DNA from: Micrococcales bacterium
GTDB taxonomy: Bacteria > Actinomycetota > Actinomycetes > Actinomycetales > Cellulomonadaceae
Reading direction: 5' to 3'
DNA length: 7,804 bases
Assembly (NCBI GenBank): GCA_009783975.1
Contig: WRCL01000075.1
Coordinates: forward strand, 1-7,804
In this document: positions 1-5,401 of the stretch, one piece after another
How the letters are laid out: each line of letters begins with the position of its first letter
How positions within the stretch are numbered: the first letter of the stretch is position 1
Notes under the pieces: generated by a model
What the model saw: the letters and a program-made list of their open reading frames with translations, nothing else
Told to the model about the DNA's origin: nothing
The model's database searches: none
Program-made: the position numbers and the translations under genes

Positions 1-561
1 ATTGACAGCGAGGTCGCCGAAGACCTCGAGGACCCGGCCGTCGAACGCCATCGTCACAGCGCGGGTACGCACCTCGTCCCACTGTCGCAGACCAGGTGCA
101 CCGGTGGGCTCGTCGTGGATAGACGGCGGGCCGGGAAGGGACGGCGGCGTGCTGTGGCTGGGTGGGGCGTCGTACTGGTGCGCCCCGGCGAGGGCCGTAC
201 GCGCCTGGGCAAGCTGGGACTGCAGCTGCGCGATGGTGGCCTCGTCGTGGGCCGTGGCCGCGTCGACCGCGTCGCGGTCGTAGCCTTGGTAGGCGGCGAT
301 CGGGAAACGCGGGCGAGAGCTGGCTGGTCGTCGCGGGTCGGGCGCGTCGCTGACGTACGGCGCCAGGTGGGGCGTGGGGGGTGACGGGGTGCCGTAGACG
401 GGTGGGTCGGAGTGGTCGTGCCCGCCGTCCAGGGCTTGACGCGCCTCGCCGAGCTGGGACTCCAGCTGTGTGATGAGGGCTTTGTTGCTGTCCGTAGCCG
501 CGTCGACCGCGTCGCGGTTGTACCCTCTGAACCTGTCGATCGGGAAACGGGACTCAGCCAC
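1..561 (-). CDS. Tandem DivIVA-motif protein (partial, C-terminus outside window)
   Basis: An open frame of 187 codons runs from a GTG at 561 off the left edge with no stop. GGAGGT at 570-565 is well spaced before this GTG and decides the start; an in-frame ATG at 591 lacks a comparable site. Residues 5-20 (RFPIDRFRGYNRDAVD) match the N-terminal DivIVA/Wag31 signature, in which an aromatic-x-GY-x-R-x-x-VD segment precedes a short coiled coil (here about residues 24-45). The block recurs at residues 85-100 (YQGYDRDAVD) with its own helix to about residue 124, exactly 80 residues later. Proline-rich linkers follow each copy (about 48-84 and 128-152). From residue 170 a new fold may begin (MAFDGRVLEVFGDLAVN). 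DivIVA proteins bind curved membrane and recruit polar growth or division factors; that role is inferred. Single-motif DivIVA-like proteins are common in actinobacteria, but a spaced duplicate is less usual. Confidence 0.8.
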   Translation of the reverse strand, partial: MAESRFPIDRFRGYNRDAVDAATDSNKALITQLESQLGEARQALDGGHDHSDPPVYGTPSPPTPHLAPYVSDAPDPRRPASSRPRFPIAAYQGYDRDAVDAATAHDEATIAQLQSQLAQARTALAGAHQYDAPPSHSTPPSLPGPPSIHDEPTGAPGLRQWDEVRTRAVTMAFDGRVLEVFGDLAVN

Positions 562-586
562 TGCACCTCCAGTGCGTTGCCCCAGC

Positions 587-616
587 ATCATACGTACCTG
601 ACCTGGGAAGGTGGAA
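587..616 (-). promoter_or_regulatory. Candidate promoter of the DivIVA-motif gene
   Basis: On the minus strand a TATGAT -10 hexamer (592-587) lies 18 bp downstream of a weak TTCCAC -35 (616-611). Transcription would start near 580 and leave a leader of about 20 nt containing the GGAGGT ribosome site before the GTG at 561. The -10 is a close match to the housekeeping consensus; the -35 is poor. Its position downstream of the hairpin at 647-706 would give the gene a promoter separate from nudC. Confidence 0.4.
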
Positions 617-646
617 GCACGGGACGGCCCGGCCCGGCCGGTTCAG

Positions 647-706
647 CCCTGAGCGTGGAGTCGAAACCTGAGTGGGGAACATCAGGTTTCGACTCCACGC
701 TCAGGG
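647..706 (+). repeat. Dispersed palindrome, copy 1 (25-bp stem, 10-nt loop)
   Basis: The left arm 647-671 (beginning CCCTGAGCGTGGAGTC) and right arm 682-706 are perfect reverse complements over 25 bp. The loop GTGGGGAACA (672-681) is identical in all three copies in the window. Shared flanks include CGGCCCGGCCC and GGTTCA on the left and TTCAATCCATG on the right. It sits 21 bp beyond the nudC stop codon, so it could end nudC transcription, but there is no T tract on either side. It is not inside an insertion sequence. Confidence 0.93.
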
Positions 707-726
707 TTCAATCCATGAGACGAGAC

Positions 727-1737
727 TCACCGAAGACGATCGCGAACGGCAAGCAGCGGGCCGCCGAACCATTCTTCGATGAGGGCCCGGGCGATCGAGG
801 TCGGGCCTGGGGGGACGACGTCGCCGGCAGAGACTGCTGCGGCGAGCTCGGTGCGGGTGAACCAGCGGGCGTCGGTCAGCTCGGTGCCGTCAGGGTGCGG
901 CTCGGCGGCCTGGGCCCGGGCACGAAAACCGAGCATGAGCGAGGCGGGGAACGGCCATGGCTGCGACGCGACGTACTGCACGTCGGTGACGACGACGCCG
1001 GTCTCCTCGGCGACCTCGCGGCGCACCGCGGCTTCCAGCGGTTCACCTGCTTCGACGAAACCGGCGAGGGTCGACCACCGGCGCTCGGGCCAGGCCGCGG
1101 CGTGCGCGAGGAGCAGACGGTCGTCGTCGTCGACCACGGCCATGATCACCGCGGGGTCTGTGCGTGGGTAGTGCTCGGCGCCGTCGACCTGGCACACCCG
1201 CACCCACCCGCCGGCGGCCGAGCTGGTGCGCCCTCCGCACCGTGGGCAGCACAGGTTGCGGGTGTGCCACTGGTCCAAGGCGACCGCGGTGGTCGCCAGG
1301 CCGGCGTCGCGGGCGCTGAGCACAGCACCGACGGCGCGCAACGGTGTCCACACCGGCTCGTCGTGCGGTGGTTCCTCAGGTGGGGCGTGGACCAGGGCGT
1401 CTGACGACGACCCGACCAGGGCAGCGGCGCCCGTGCCCGGGACCCGCACGGCGAACCACGCGACATCGTCGTGCCCGAGGAAGAGCCACGCGTCGTCGTT
1501 CACCGTCCCGGCGGTTGCGACGGCGGCGCCCGGGTCGAGCACGACCAGCGCGACGTCGGGGTCTGGTTGGCCCCACGGGTCAGCCCCCGGGCCTCCCCCG
1601 GTTGTCAGCACGCTGCCGTCACGCACGAGCACCACCTGCGACGACGGGGCCTCCCGCGCCGCAGCCAACCACACGTCGTCAGTCCGCTGCACCGCGGCAC
1701 GGCCCACGGCGAACCGGGCCAGAGGAAGCTCACGCAC
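727..1737 (-). CDS. nudC: NAD(+) diphosphatase / NAD-cap RNA decapping Nudix hydrolase NudC
   Basis: A 336-residue Nudix enzyme of NudC type, which cleaves NAD(H) to NMN(H) and AMP and, in studied members, removes NAD caps from RNA. The Nudix box is perfect: G226, E232, R240-E241, E244-E245, G247. It is followed by the NudC-specific SQPWPFPAS at 258-266. The N-terminal domain (LPLAR near residue 4, then about 150 poorly conserved residues) precedes a zinc ribbon at C164-P-R-C167 and C182, then YPRTDPAVI at 190-198. The fourth zinc position is D185 (CQVD) instead of the usual cysteine. The GTG at 1737 is chosen because the family's N-terminal block begins there. The frame stays open up to 2040, but that extension passes through a repeat copy and is not protein-like; the ribosome site before 1737 is weak. 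The stop is at 727. Expression would run toward the hairpin at 647-706. Confidence 0.93.
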   Translation of the reverse strand: MRELPLARFAVGRAAVQRTDDVWLAAAREAPSSQVVLVRDGSVLTTGGGPGADPWGQPDPDVALVVLDPGAAVATAGTVNDDAWLFLGHDDVAWFAVRVPGTGAAALVGSSSDALVHAPPEEPPHDEPVWTPLRAVGAVLSARDAGLATTAVALDQWHTRNLCCPRCGGRTSSAAGGWVRVCQVDGAEHYPRTDPAVIMAVVDDDDRLLLAHAAAWPERRWSTLAGFVEAGEPLEAAVRREVAEETGVVVTDVQYVASQPWPFPASLMLGFRARAQAAEPHPDGTELTDARWFTRTELAAAVSAGDVVPPGPTSIARALIEEWFGGPLLAVRDRLR

Positions 1738-1960
1738 ACCCGACCGTATCCCGTCGCCTGCCAGCTCTGCTGGAGAACCCCACCCTGCGAAACCTGGTAT
1801 GGGACATGACAAGATCCGCGACCCGCCCACCAGCCTCCGCGCACAACAGTGGACCTCGGCCCGGCCTGTGCGAACTGGCAAGCCAGAAGGATGGGATGTC
1901 GTCGCGGACCGCCGGCGTCCGGCGGAGCAAGACGAGCCACCACAGTCCTGGGCATCGCCC

Positions 1961-1997
1961 TGACCAGGCAAGACATAGGAACCGTCCCCACTGTCTT
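1961..1997 (+). repeat. AGGAACCGTCCCC repeat, copy A
   Basis: This begins TGACCAGGCAAGACATAGG and continues through AACCGTCCCCACTGTCTT. AAGACA (1970-1975) and TGTCTT (1992-1997) form terminal inverted arms around a GC-rich centre, so it can fold as a small hairpin. Near-identical copies occur at 2910-2945 and 3627-3663, and an inverted, diverged copy at 2805-2839. Confidence 0.9.
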
Positions 1998-2014
1998 TCG
2001 CCCACTGTCTTTCG
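1987..2014 (+). repeat. Tandem 14-mer duplication at the end of repeat copy A
   Basis: CCCACTGTCTTTCG occurs twice in direct succession (1987-2000 and 2001-2014). The first unit overlaps the 3' arm of repeat copy A, so the duplication postdates or accompanied its arrival. Confidence 0.85.
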
Positions 2015-2064
2015 GCACTCATCCGGTCTTCGAGCCGCATGCACGAAGCAGCGGCCTTGGACCG

Positions 2065-2604
2065 TCACTCGACGTAGCCCGCCGCTTCCAGCCAGGCGGC
2101 GAACGGGACCCGGTAACGGTCACGCGTCGCAGCGACAATGGCGCCCGGATCAGTGGCGGGTGCCAGGCCGAACTCGTCCGCGAGCCAGGTGACGAACAGA
2201 TCGTGGTCGCGAGTGTGCCACTCGTCGTCGGGATCGAGATAGAAATGGGCATCGAAATCGACGCTGATCTCGGTGTCGAGTGCCAACAGTTGCAGCAGGT
2301 TGCGCAGGTGGGCTGCGACCAGATACACACCACCCTCGTCCCCGAATACGATCACTGGCCAGTCCTCGGGGTCCGCACCTGTCCCGTCGTCCCACAGCGC
2401 GTACAGCGATCCACTACCATTGGCCTGCGCAAACGGCCGGACCCTCGTGTGCCCAGCGGGCTCGGGCAGCCATACCTCCAGCGGCGCCCCACCCGGCCGC
2501 AGCAGGTCCAGGTCCACACCGAAACACTGGGAGTAGCCTTCGAAGCACGACCTCTGATCCTGAAACTCTGCCAGACGGGCCAGGGTCGGTGGAACGTCCG
2601 TCAT
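2065..2604 (-). CDS. SMI1/KNR4 (SUKH)-like protein
   Basis: This 179-residue soluble, acidic protein has no signal peptide or membrane segment. The central stretch (PFAQANGSGSLYALWDDG, then PVIVFGDEGGVYLVA and LRNLLQLLAL, about residues 57-115) has the layout of SMI1/KNR4 (SUKH) superfamily proteins. Bacterial members often act as immunity proteins to secreted or contact-dependent toxins, others as cellular scaffolds. The family call rests on pattern memory of this segment and is moderate. The ATG at 2604 is preceded by AGGAG at 2613-2609 and is preferred over the in-frame ATG at 2622. The stop is at 2065. No toxin gene is visible alongside; the gene stands alone between repeat copies, as orphan immunity genes in accessory islands often do. 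Its activity is not shown by the sequence. Confidence 0.65.
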   Translation of the reverse strand: MTDVPPTLARLAEFQDQRSCFEGYSQCFGVDLDLLRPGGAPLEVWLPEPAGHTRVRPFAQANGSGSLYALWDDGTGADPEDWPVIVFGDEGGVYLVAAHLRNLLQLLALDTEISVDFDAHFYLDPDDEWHTRDHDLFVTWLADEFGLAPATDPGAIVAATRDRYRVPFAAWLEAAGYVE

Positions 2605-2804
2605 TCTGTCTCCTGTCCTCATCAACCGAGCCCGGTCGAACACCCGATGGTGGGTGGTGAACACGCTCGCCGTGCACCCTGACACGATAACATGGCTTCA
2701 ACAGGTGCTGGTCAGAGGGTTGCCGCAGGCTGTATTGGGGAACGAACCAAGGCGGCTCATCCGGATCGGGAGCCACGCAGATGCTTGAGGCCCGTTGCCG
2801 GGAG

Positions 2805-2839
2805 GACATTGGGGACGGTTCCTATGCCGTGCCTGGTCA
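2805..2839 (-). repeat. AGGAACCGTCCCC repeat, copy B (inverted)
   Basis: On the minus strand this reads TGACCAGGCACGGCATAGG, then AACCGTCCCCAATGTC. It matches the other copies except for changes in the arms (AAGACA becomes ACGGCA, and ACTGTC becomes AATGTC), so the terminal pairing is partly lost. It points away from copy C at 2910. Confidence 0.85.
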
Positions 2840-2909
2840 GAGCCAGCAGGCCAGACGGGTGGCGGGACGCCGGCGGCCAGCACGCACCATGACACCCACA
2901 CACCTGCTT

Positions 2910-2945
2910 TGACCAGGCAAGACATAGGAACCGTCCCCACTGTCT
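2910..2945 (+). repeat. AGGAACCGTCCCC repeat, copy C
   Basis: This is identical to copy A from TGACCAGG through CCCCACTGTCT (36 bp). It ends directly against a partial hairpin copy (2948 onward) whose left arm is missing, suggesting that the repeat replaced or landed in that arm. Confidence 0.9.
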
Positions 2946-2947
2946 CG

Positions 2948-2975
2948 CCATCAGGACTCGGCTCGACGCTGAGCC
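2948..2975 (+). repeat. Half copy of a diverged palindrome
   Basis: CCATCAGGA followed by CGGCTCGACGCTGAGCC is shared with 5369-5393, where it forms the right arm of a diverged hairpin. Here the expected left arm (GTCGAGCC...) is absent and repeat copy C occupies its place. Confidence 0.65.
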
Positions 2976-3008
2976 CAGACTCTTGTCGGCCCGGCCCGAT
3001 CGGTTCAA

Positions 3009-3068
3009 CCCTGAGCGTGGAGCCGAAACCTGAGTGGGGAACATCAGGTTTCGGCTCCACGCTCAGGG
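3009..3068 (+). repeat. Dispersed palindrome, copy 2 (25-bp stem, 10-nt loop)
   Basis: Arms 3009-3033 and 3044-3068 pair perfectly over 25 bp around the invariant loop GTGGGGAACA. Relative to copy 1, one stem pair is changed on both sides (C at 3023, G at 3054), preserving the stem. Identity to copy 3 extends beyond the hairpin to about 97 bp (3002-3098), ending with GGCTCGGGTGGCCATGCG. It lies just past the truncated 3' end of the metE remnant. Confidence 0.93.
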
Positions 3069-3097
3069 TTCAGTCCATGGGGCTCGGGTGGCCATGC

Positions 3098-3606
3098 GAG
3101 GGCGCTGGCGAGGGTGAGGACTTCGGCGACTTTCCGGTCCCCGGCCTTGGGAGGTAAGCCGGCCAGGCTCGTCGAGGTGGCCACGGTCACGTCGGCCCCG
3201 AGAGCCTTGAGGCGTTCCAGCCGGGCCAGGGCGGCGTCCAGGTCAGTGGGGCCAGCGTTCTGGCCGTCGACGACCCCGGCGACCACGGTCACGTCCGCGT
3301 CGATCTCCGACATCAGTTCTGGTGGCAGTGCTGGGGGGCCCAGCGCGACCAGGTCAGCAGGGGTTGGCTCGGTGCCCTGCACCAGGTCCACGCCGATGGC
3401 CTCCACCCCGGTCCGGATCAGGTGACCAAGGTTGCGACCCAGGCCGCCGTGCGGGACGGTGACGAACAGCCCAGGGCGAGCACCGTGGATGGCAGGGATC
3501 CGGCCGCGCGTGTGCGGGCGTGTTGCGCTGGCCAGCGAAGAATAGGCAGCCCAGACCGCGCGGTCTTGTGGGACCCCGCAGCCCAGGATGGGTTCGTCAA
3601 GCTGGC
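3098..3606 (-). pseudogene. metE: metE fragment (cobalamin-independent methionine synthase remnant)
   Basis: The minus-strand translation keeps recognisable blocks from the N-terminal half of MetE, in the right order. QLDEP and a VPQDRAVWAAYSSLA helix come first, then VEAIGVDLVQG, then VVAGVVDGQN followed by TDLDAALARLERL. After these come VATSTSLAGLP and KVAEVLTLASAL. Intact MetE is about 760 residues, and only about 170 survive. The start, the folate-binding N-terminus and the whole catalytic C-terminal barrel are missing. Inside the fragment, the usual GRN is GQN, the SCS-x-LH segment has lost its Cys and His, and about 20 residues are deleted before KVAEV. The frame happens to remain open from 3670 to 3044, but both ends are repeat sequence: copy D upstream and palindrome copy 2 downstream. 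MetE would transfer a methyl group from methyltetrahydrofolate to homocysteine; this fragment cannot. Confidence 0.82.
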
Positions 3607-3626
3607 CTGCGGCGCGTCCCGGCGAG

Positions 3627-3663
3627 TGACCAGGCAAGACATCGGAACCGTCCCCACTGTCTT
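3627..3663 (+). repeat. AGGAACCGTCCCC repeat, copy D
   Basis: TGACCAGGCAAGACATCGG followed by AACCGTCCCCACTGTCTT differs from copy A by one base (A to C at 3642). The terminal AAGACA/TGTCTT arms are intact. It abuts the 5' end of the metE remnant within about 20 bp. Confidence 0.9.
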
Positions 3664-3714
3664 GTGACACCGCACCTCACCGCCCAGCTCGTCGCCAGAG
3701 CACCCGGCGCCGGT

Positions 3715-3740
3715 GCAACCTAGCGAGGTGGTCGTTCGTG
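3715..3740 (+). promoter_or_regulatory. Possible ECF-type promoter of the sigma factor gene
   Basis: GCAACC at 3715-3720 resembles the -35 of ECF/SigE-type promoters. A CGTG (3737-3740) lies 16 bp downstream where a CGT-type -10 would be expected. Transcription would then begin almost at the ATG at 3749, giving a leaderless message, which fits the absence of a good ribosome site before that ATG. Short motifs in GC-rich DNA arise easily by chance. Confidence 0.3.
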
Positions 3741-3748
3741 TTCCAGGT

Positions 3749-4317
3749 ATGAGCTCTTCCGGACATGCGGTGCCTCGTGCCGTCTCTTGCGCGACGACGA
3801 GCACCGGCCCGCAGCCCTCTCGGGACGCGGAGTTCACGGCTTTCATGGTGGCCAACCTCACCACGTTGGCCCGCACAGCCTGGCTGCTCACCGGAGACCA
3901 GCACCGTGCCGACGACCTGGTGCAGCACGCTTTGGTGCGCACCTACACGGCATGGTCGCGGGCCTCGAGCGGCGACCCGCTGGCATACACCCGCAAGATC
4001 ATGGCCAACCGGCGGATCGACCTGTGGCGCACCCGGCGCAGGGAGGTCCTGGTGGCGCCCGAGGAGGTCCCCGAGCACAGCGCCGACGACTGTGCAGCGC
4101 TGCTGGCGGAGCGGGACCTGCTGGTCGCCGCGCTGGCGACGCTCAAACCGCGGCCGCGCCACGTCGTGGTGCTGCGTTATGTCGAGGCGATGAACGAGAG
4201 GTCGCCGCCACGTTGCGCATCCCGGTCGGCACGGTCAAGTCCGACGCGTCACGCGGCCTGCGCCAGCTGCGCGCCGCCCTGAGCGGCCCGACGAACCCAG
4301 AGTCCAAGGAGCAGTGA
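3749..4317 (+). pseudogene. SigE-family ECF RNA polymerase sigma factor, frameshifted in region 4
   Basis: Residues from RDAEFTAFMVANLTTLARTA through LLTGDQHRADDLVQHALVRTYTAW cover sigma region 2.1-2.4. They are followed by DPLAYTRKIMANRRIDLWRTRR, typical of the actinobacterial SigE family of ECF factors. Region 4 begins with LKPRPRHVVVLRYVEAMNE, then the frame is lost near 4196-4200. The expected continuation, EVAATLRIPVGTVKSDASRG then LRQLRAALSG (the helix-turn-helix that reads the -35 box), is intact one frame over from 4198 and ends at TGA 4315-4317. Family spacing (SE-x-EVA) suggests a net loss of 4 nt, or one base. As read, the protein ends at 4282 with an unrelated arginine/serine-rich tail and lacks half of its DNA-binding module. 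Because the downstream frame is undamaged, a recent mutation or a sequencing error are both possible. The start ATG at 3749 is a choice; GTG 3713 is also in frame. Confidence 0.85.
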
Positions 4318-5336
4318 TGATGACCTTCCAGCCCGACGACGAGAACACAGCCGGACGCCTGCGAGCGCTGGCCCAGTGGGAACCGCTGTGCTCGGTAGAA
4401 CCGACCACGGTGCTGCGCACCGGCCGCCGTCACCGCAGGGCCCAGATCGGTGGGCTGGCCACGGTGGCAGCCGTCACGGTCATCGCGTTGGCCGTCGCAG
4501 TCGGCGCCTCCGGCGGTCGGTCTGGCACGAGCCCGGCAGACGGTCCGCCCACTGCCGCGCCACCTGTGGTGGGCCACGCACGCGCCGCGATGGCCGCAGC
4601 AGCGCCCGACCCAGCAGGAGCGCTGGACGAGTCGGCCTGGGTCGGCGCGCCGTACTGGTACGTGAAGAAGCGTGTGCACACCCCTGACACGCCAGACAGC
4701 CTGGGACCTCAGGTGGTAGAGACCTGGATGGCCCAGCACGGCACCAGCCTGCGCATCGTCGACGGTGACCCGGCCACGGCGTTTGGCCAGGGCCCAGGCG
4801 GGTGGGTCCTCGACGACTACGACCCAACCACCGGCGCGGCCTGGGACGTGCTGTTCGCGCTGCCCACCGACCCGGTCGCTCTGGAAGCCGAGCTGCGCCG
4901 TGCGGTGGTCGCCGCGCAGGAACGTCCCGGCTCGGTGGACGACATGGTCTGGGGCCTGGTCACAGACATCTACCCCGAGACCCCGGCATCGAGCGCGCTG
5001 CGGGCCGCGCTCTGGCAGGTCGCCGAGCGCCTGGAGGGCACCACGGTCACCCCGGGGGTCGTCGACTCCGAAGGCCGCACCGGCACGGCGATCAGCCGCC
5101 CCTTTGTGCTGGAGTCGAGCACGTCTCTGGTCATGACCCTGATCGTCGACCCAGACGACCTCACGGTCCTGGAAACCACGACCACAGCGTCCGAGCTGGA
5201 CGACATGGACTACGTGCTCACCGTCACGTACCTGGCCATGGGTCCAGCGAGGCGCCTTCCCGTCGAGCCGACGCAGGGCGACCCGGAATGGCCCAGCCTG
5301 CTGCGGCCCGGCTGCGTGTTCTGGGAGACCTGCTGA
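4317..5336 (+). CDS. Membrane-anchored probable anti-sigma protein (CU044_5270-like)
   Basis: This 339-residue protein has a cytoplasmic N-terminus (about 1-42) ending in a basic cluster RTGRRHRRA, one membrane helix at about 43-66 (GGLATVAAVTVIALAVAV) and a large extracytoplasmic domain. The outer domain includes LPTDPVALEAELRRAV and a segment ALWQVAERLEGTTVTPGVVD with EGRTGTAI. That arrangement resembles CU044_5270-type proteins commonly encoded next to SigE-family sigma factors; this assignment is from memory of the family. No zinc-binding HxxxCxxC anti-sigma motif is present. The ATG at 4317 overlaps the region-4 frame stop of the sigma gene (TGATGATG), with AAGGAG at 4306-4311, so the two genes are translationally coupled and presumably function together as a sigma factor and its membrane regulator. 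A second ATG at 4320 is equally possible. The frame itself is intact although the sigma gene is broken. Confidence 0.75.
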   Translation: MMTFQPDDENTAGRLRALAQWEPLCSVEPTTVLRTGRRHRRAQIGGLATVAAVTVIALAVAVGASGGRSGTSPADGPPTAAPPVVGHARAAMAAAAPDPAGALDESAWVGAPYWYVKKRVHTPDTPDSLGPQVVETWMAQHGTSLRIVDGDPATAFGQGPGGWVLDDYDPTTGAAWDVLFALPTDPVALEAELRRAVVAAQERPGSVDDMVWGLVTDIYPETPASSALRAALWQVAERLEGTTVTPGVVDSEGRTGTAISRPFVLESSTSLVMTLIVDPDDLTVLETTTTASELDDMDYVLTVTYLAMGPARRLPVEPTQGDPEWPSLLRPGCVFWETC

Positions 5337-5386
5337 CGTCGAGCCGAACCCTGACAGCCGGGATCCACCATCAGGACGGCTCGACG
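5337..5386 (+). terminator. Hairpin immediately after the anti-sigma gene, a diverged palindrome copy
   Basis: CGTCGAGCC (5337-5345) pairs with GGCTCGACG (5378-5386). An inner CCTGA (5350-5354) can pair with TCAGG (5371-5375). It starts at the base after the stop codon. Its arms (GTCGAGCCGAACCCTGA...TCAGGAC-GGCTCGAC) resemble a decayed version of the 25-bp palindrome that follows at 5402. No T tract follows, so termination is inferred from position and structure only. Confidence 0.5.
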
Positions 5387-5401
5387 CTGAGCCTGGTTCA
5401 G

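Larger units (their letters stand above)
1738..2064. other. Intergenic region between nudC and the SUKH-like gene
   Basis: No gene is supported in these 327 bp. The region holds the upstream side of nudC, a small perfect hairpin at 1909-1925 (CCGCCGG-CGT-CCGGCGG), the first copy of the AGGAACCGTCCCC repeat (1961-1997) and a tandem 14-mer (1987-2014). Open frames on both strands here are composed of repeat translation such as GTVPMSCLV and have no family resemblance. I could not identify a convincing nudC promoter. Confidence 0.75.
2605..3008. other. Non-coding, repeat-rich stretch between SUKH-like gene and metE remnant
   Basis: No gene is supported here. The segment contains two divergently arranged AGGAACCGTCCCC repeats (2805-2839 minus and 2910-2945 plus) separated by 70 bp. 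Next comes a half copy of a diverged palindrome (2948-2975) and the left flank of palindrome copy 2. Open frames in this stretch on both strands are repeat translations. Positions 2640-2790 hold nothing I recognise beyond the likely upstream region of the SUKH-like gene. Confidence 0.7.

Noticed and set aside
54..566. Minus-strand frame of 170 codons overlapping the DivIVA-motif gene
   Set aside because: Its Ser/Thr/Arg/Pro-rich translation is an out-of-frame shadow; the GTG-initiated frame at 561 carries the DivIVA signature twice and has the ribosome site.
647..706. Standard rho-independent terminator or phage attachment site
   Set aside because: The stem is much longer than a typical terminator and lacks a T tract on either side. 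No integrase or tRNA gene is present to support an attachment site. Termination remains possible but unproven.
412..1404. Plus-strand open frame of 330 codons across 412-1404
   Set aside because: It is antisense to both the DivIVA-motif gene and nudC and passes through the palindrome; its composition is low-complexity Gly/Arg/Val with no domain.
1909..1925. Small hairpin CCGCCGG-CGT-CCGGCGG upstream of nudC as a regulator
   Set aside because: A 7-bp GC-only stem is common by chance in this composition and no associated promoter or leader peptide is visible.
1738..2040. N-terminal extension of nudC up to an ATG at 2040
   Set aside because: The extra 101 codons translate repeat copy A and non-conserved sequence; NudC proteins begin close to the LPLAR block.
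2698..3060. Small open frames across the repeat cluster
   Set aside because: Their translations (for example GTVPMSCLV and GFGSTLRV) come directly from the two repeat families and recur at each copy, so they are not independent genes.
1961..3663. CRISPR array
   Set aside because: The four similar repeats are unevenly spaced by hundreds of bases, one is inverted, and there are no uniform spacers or cas genes.
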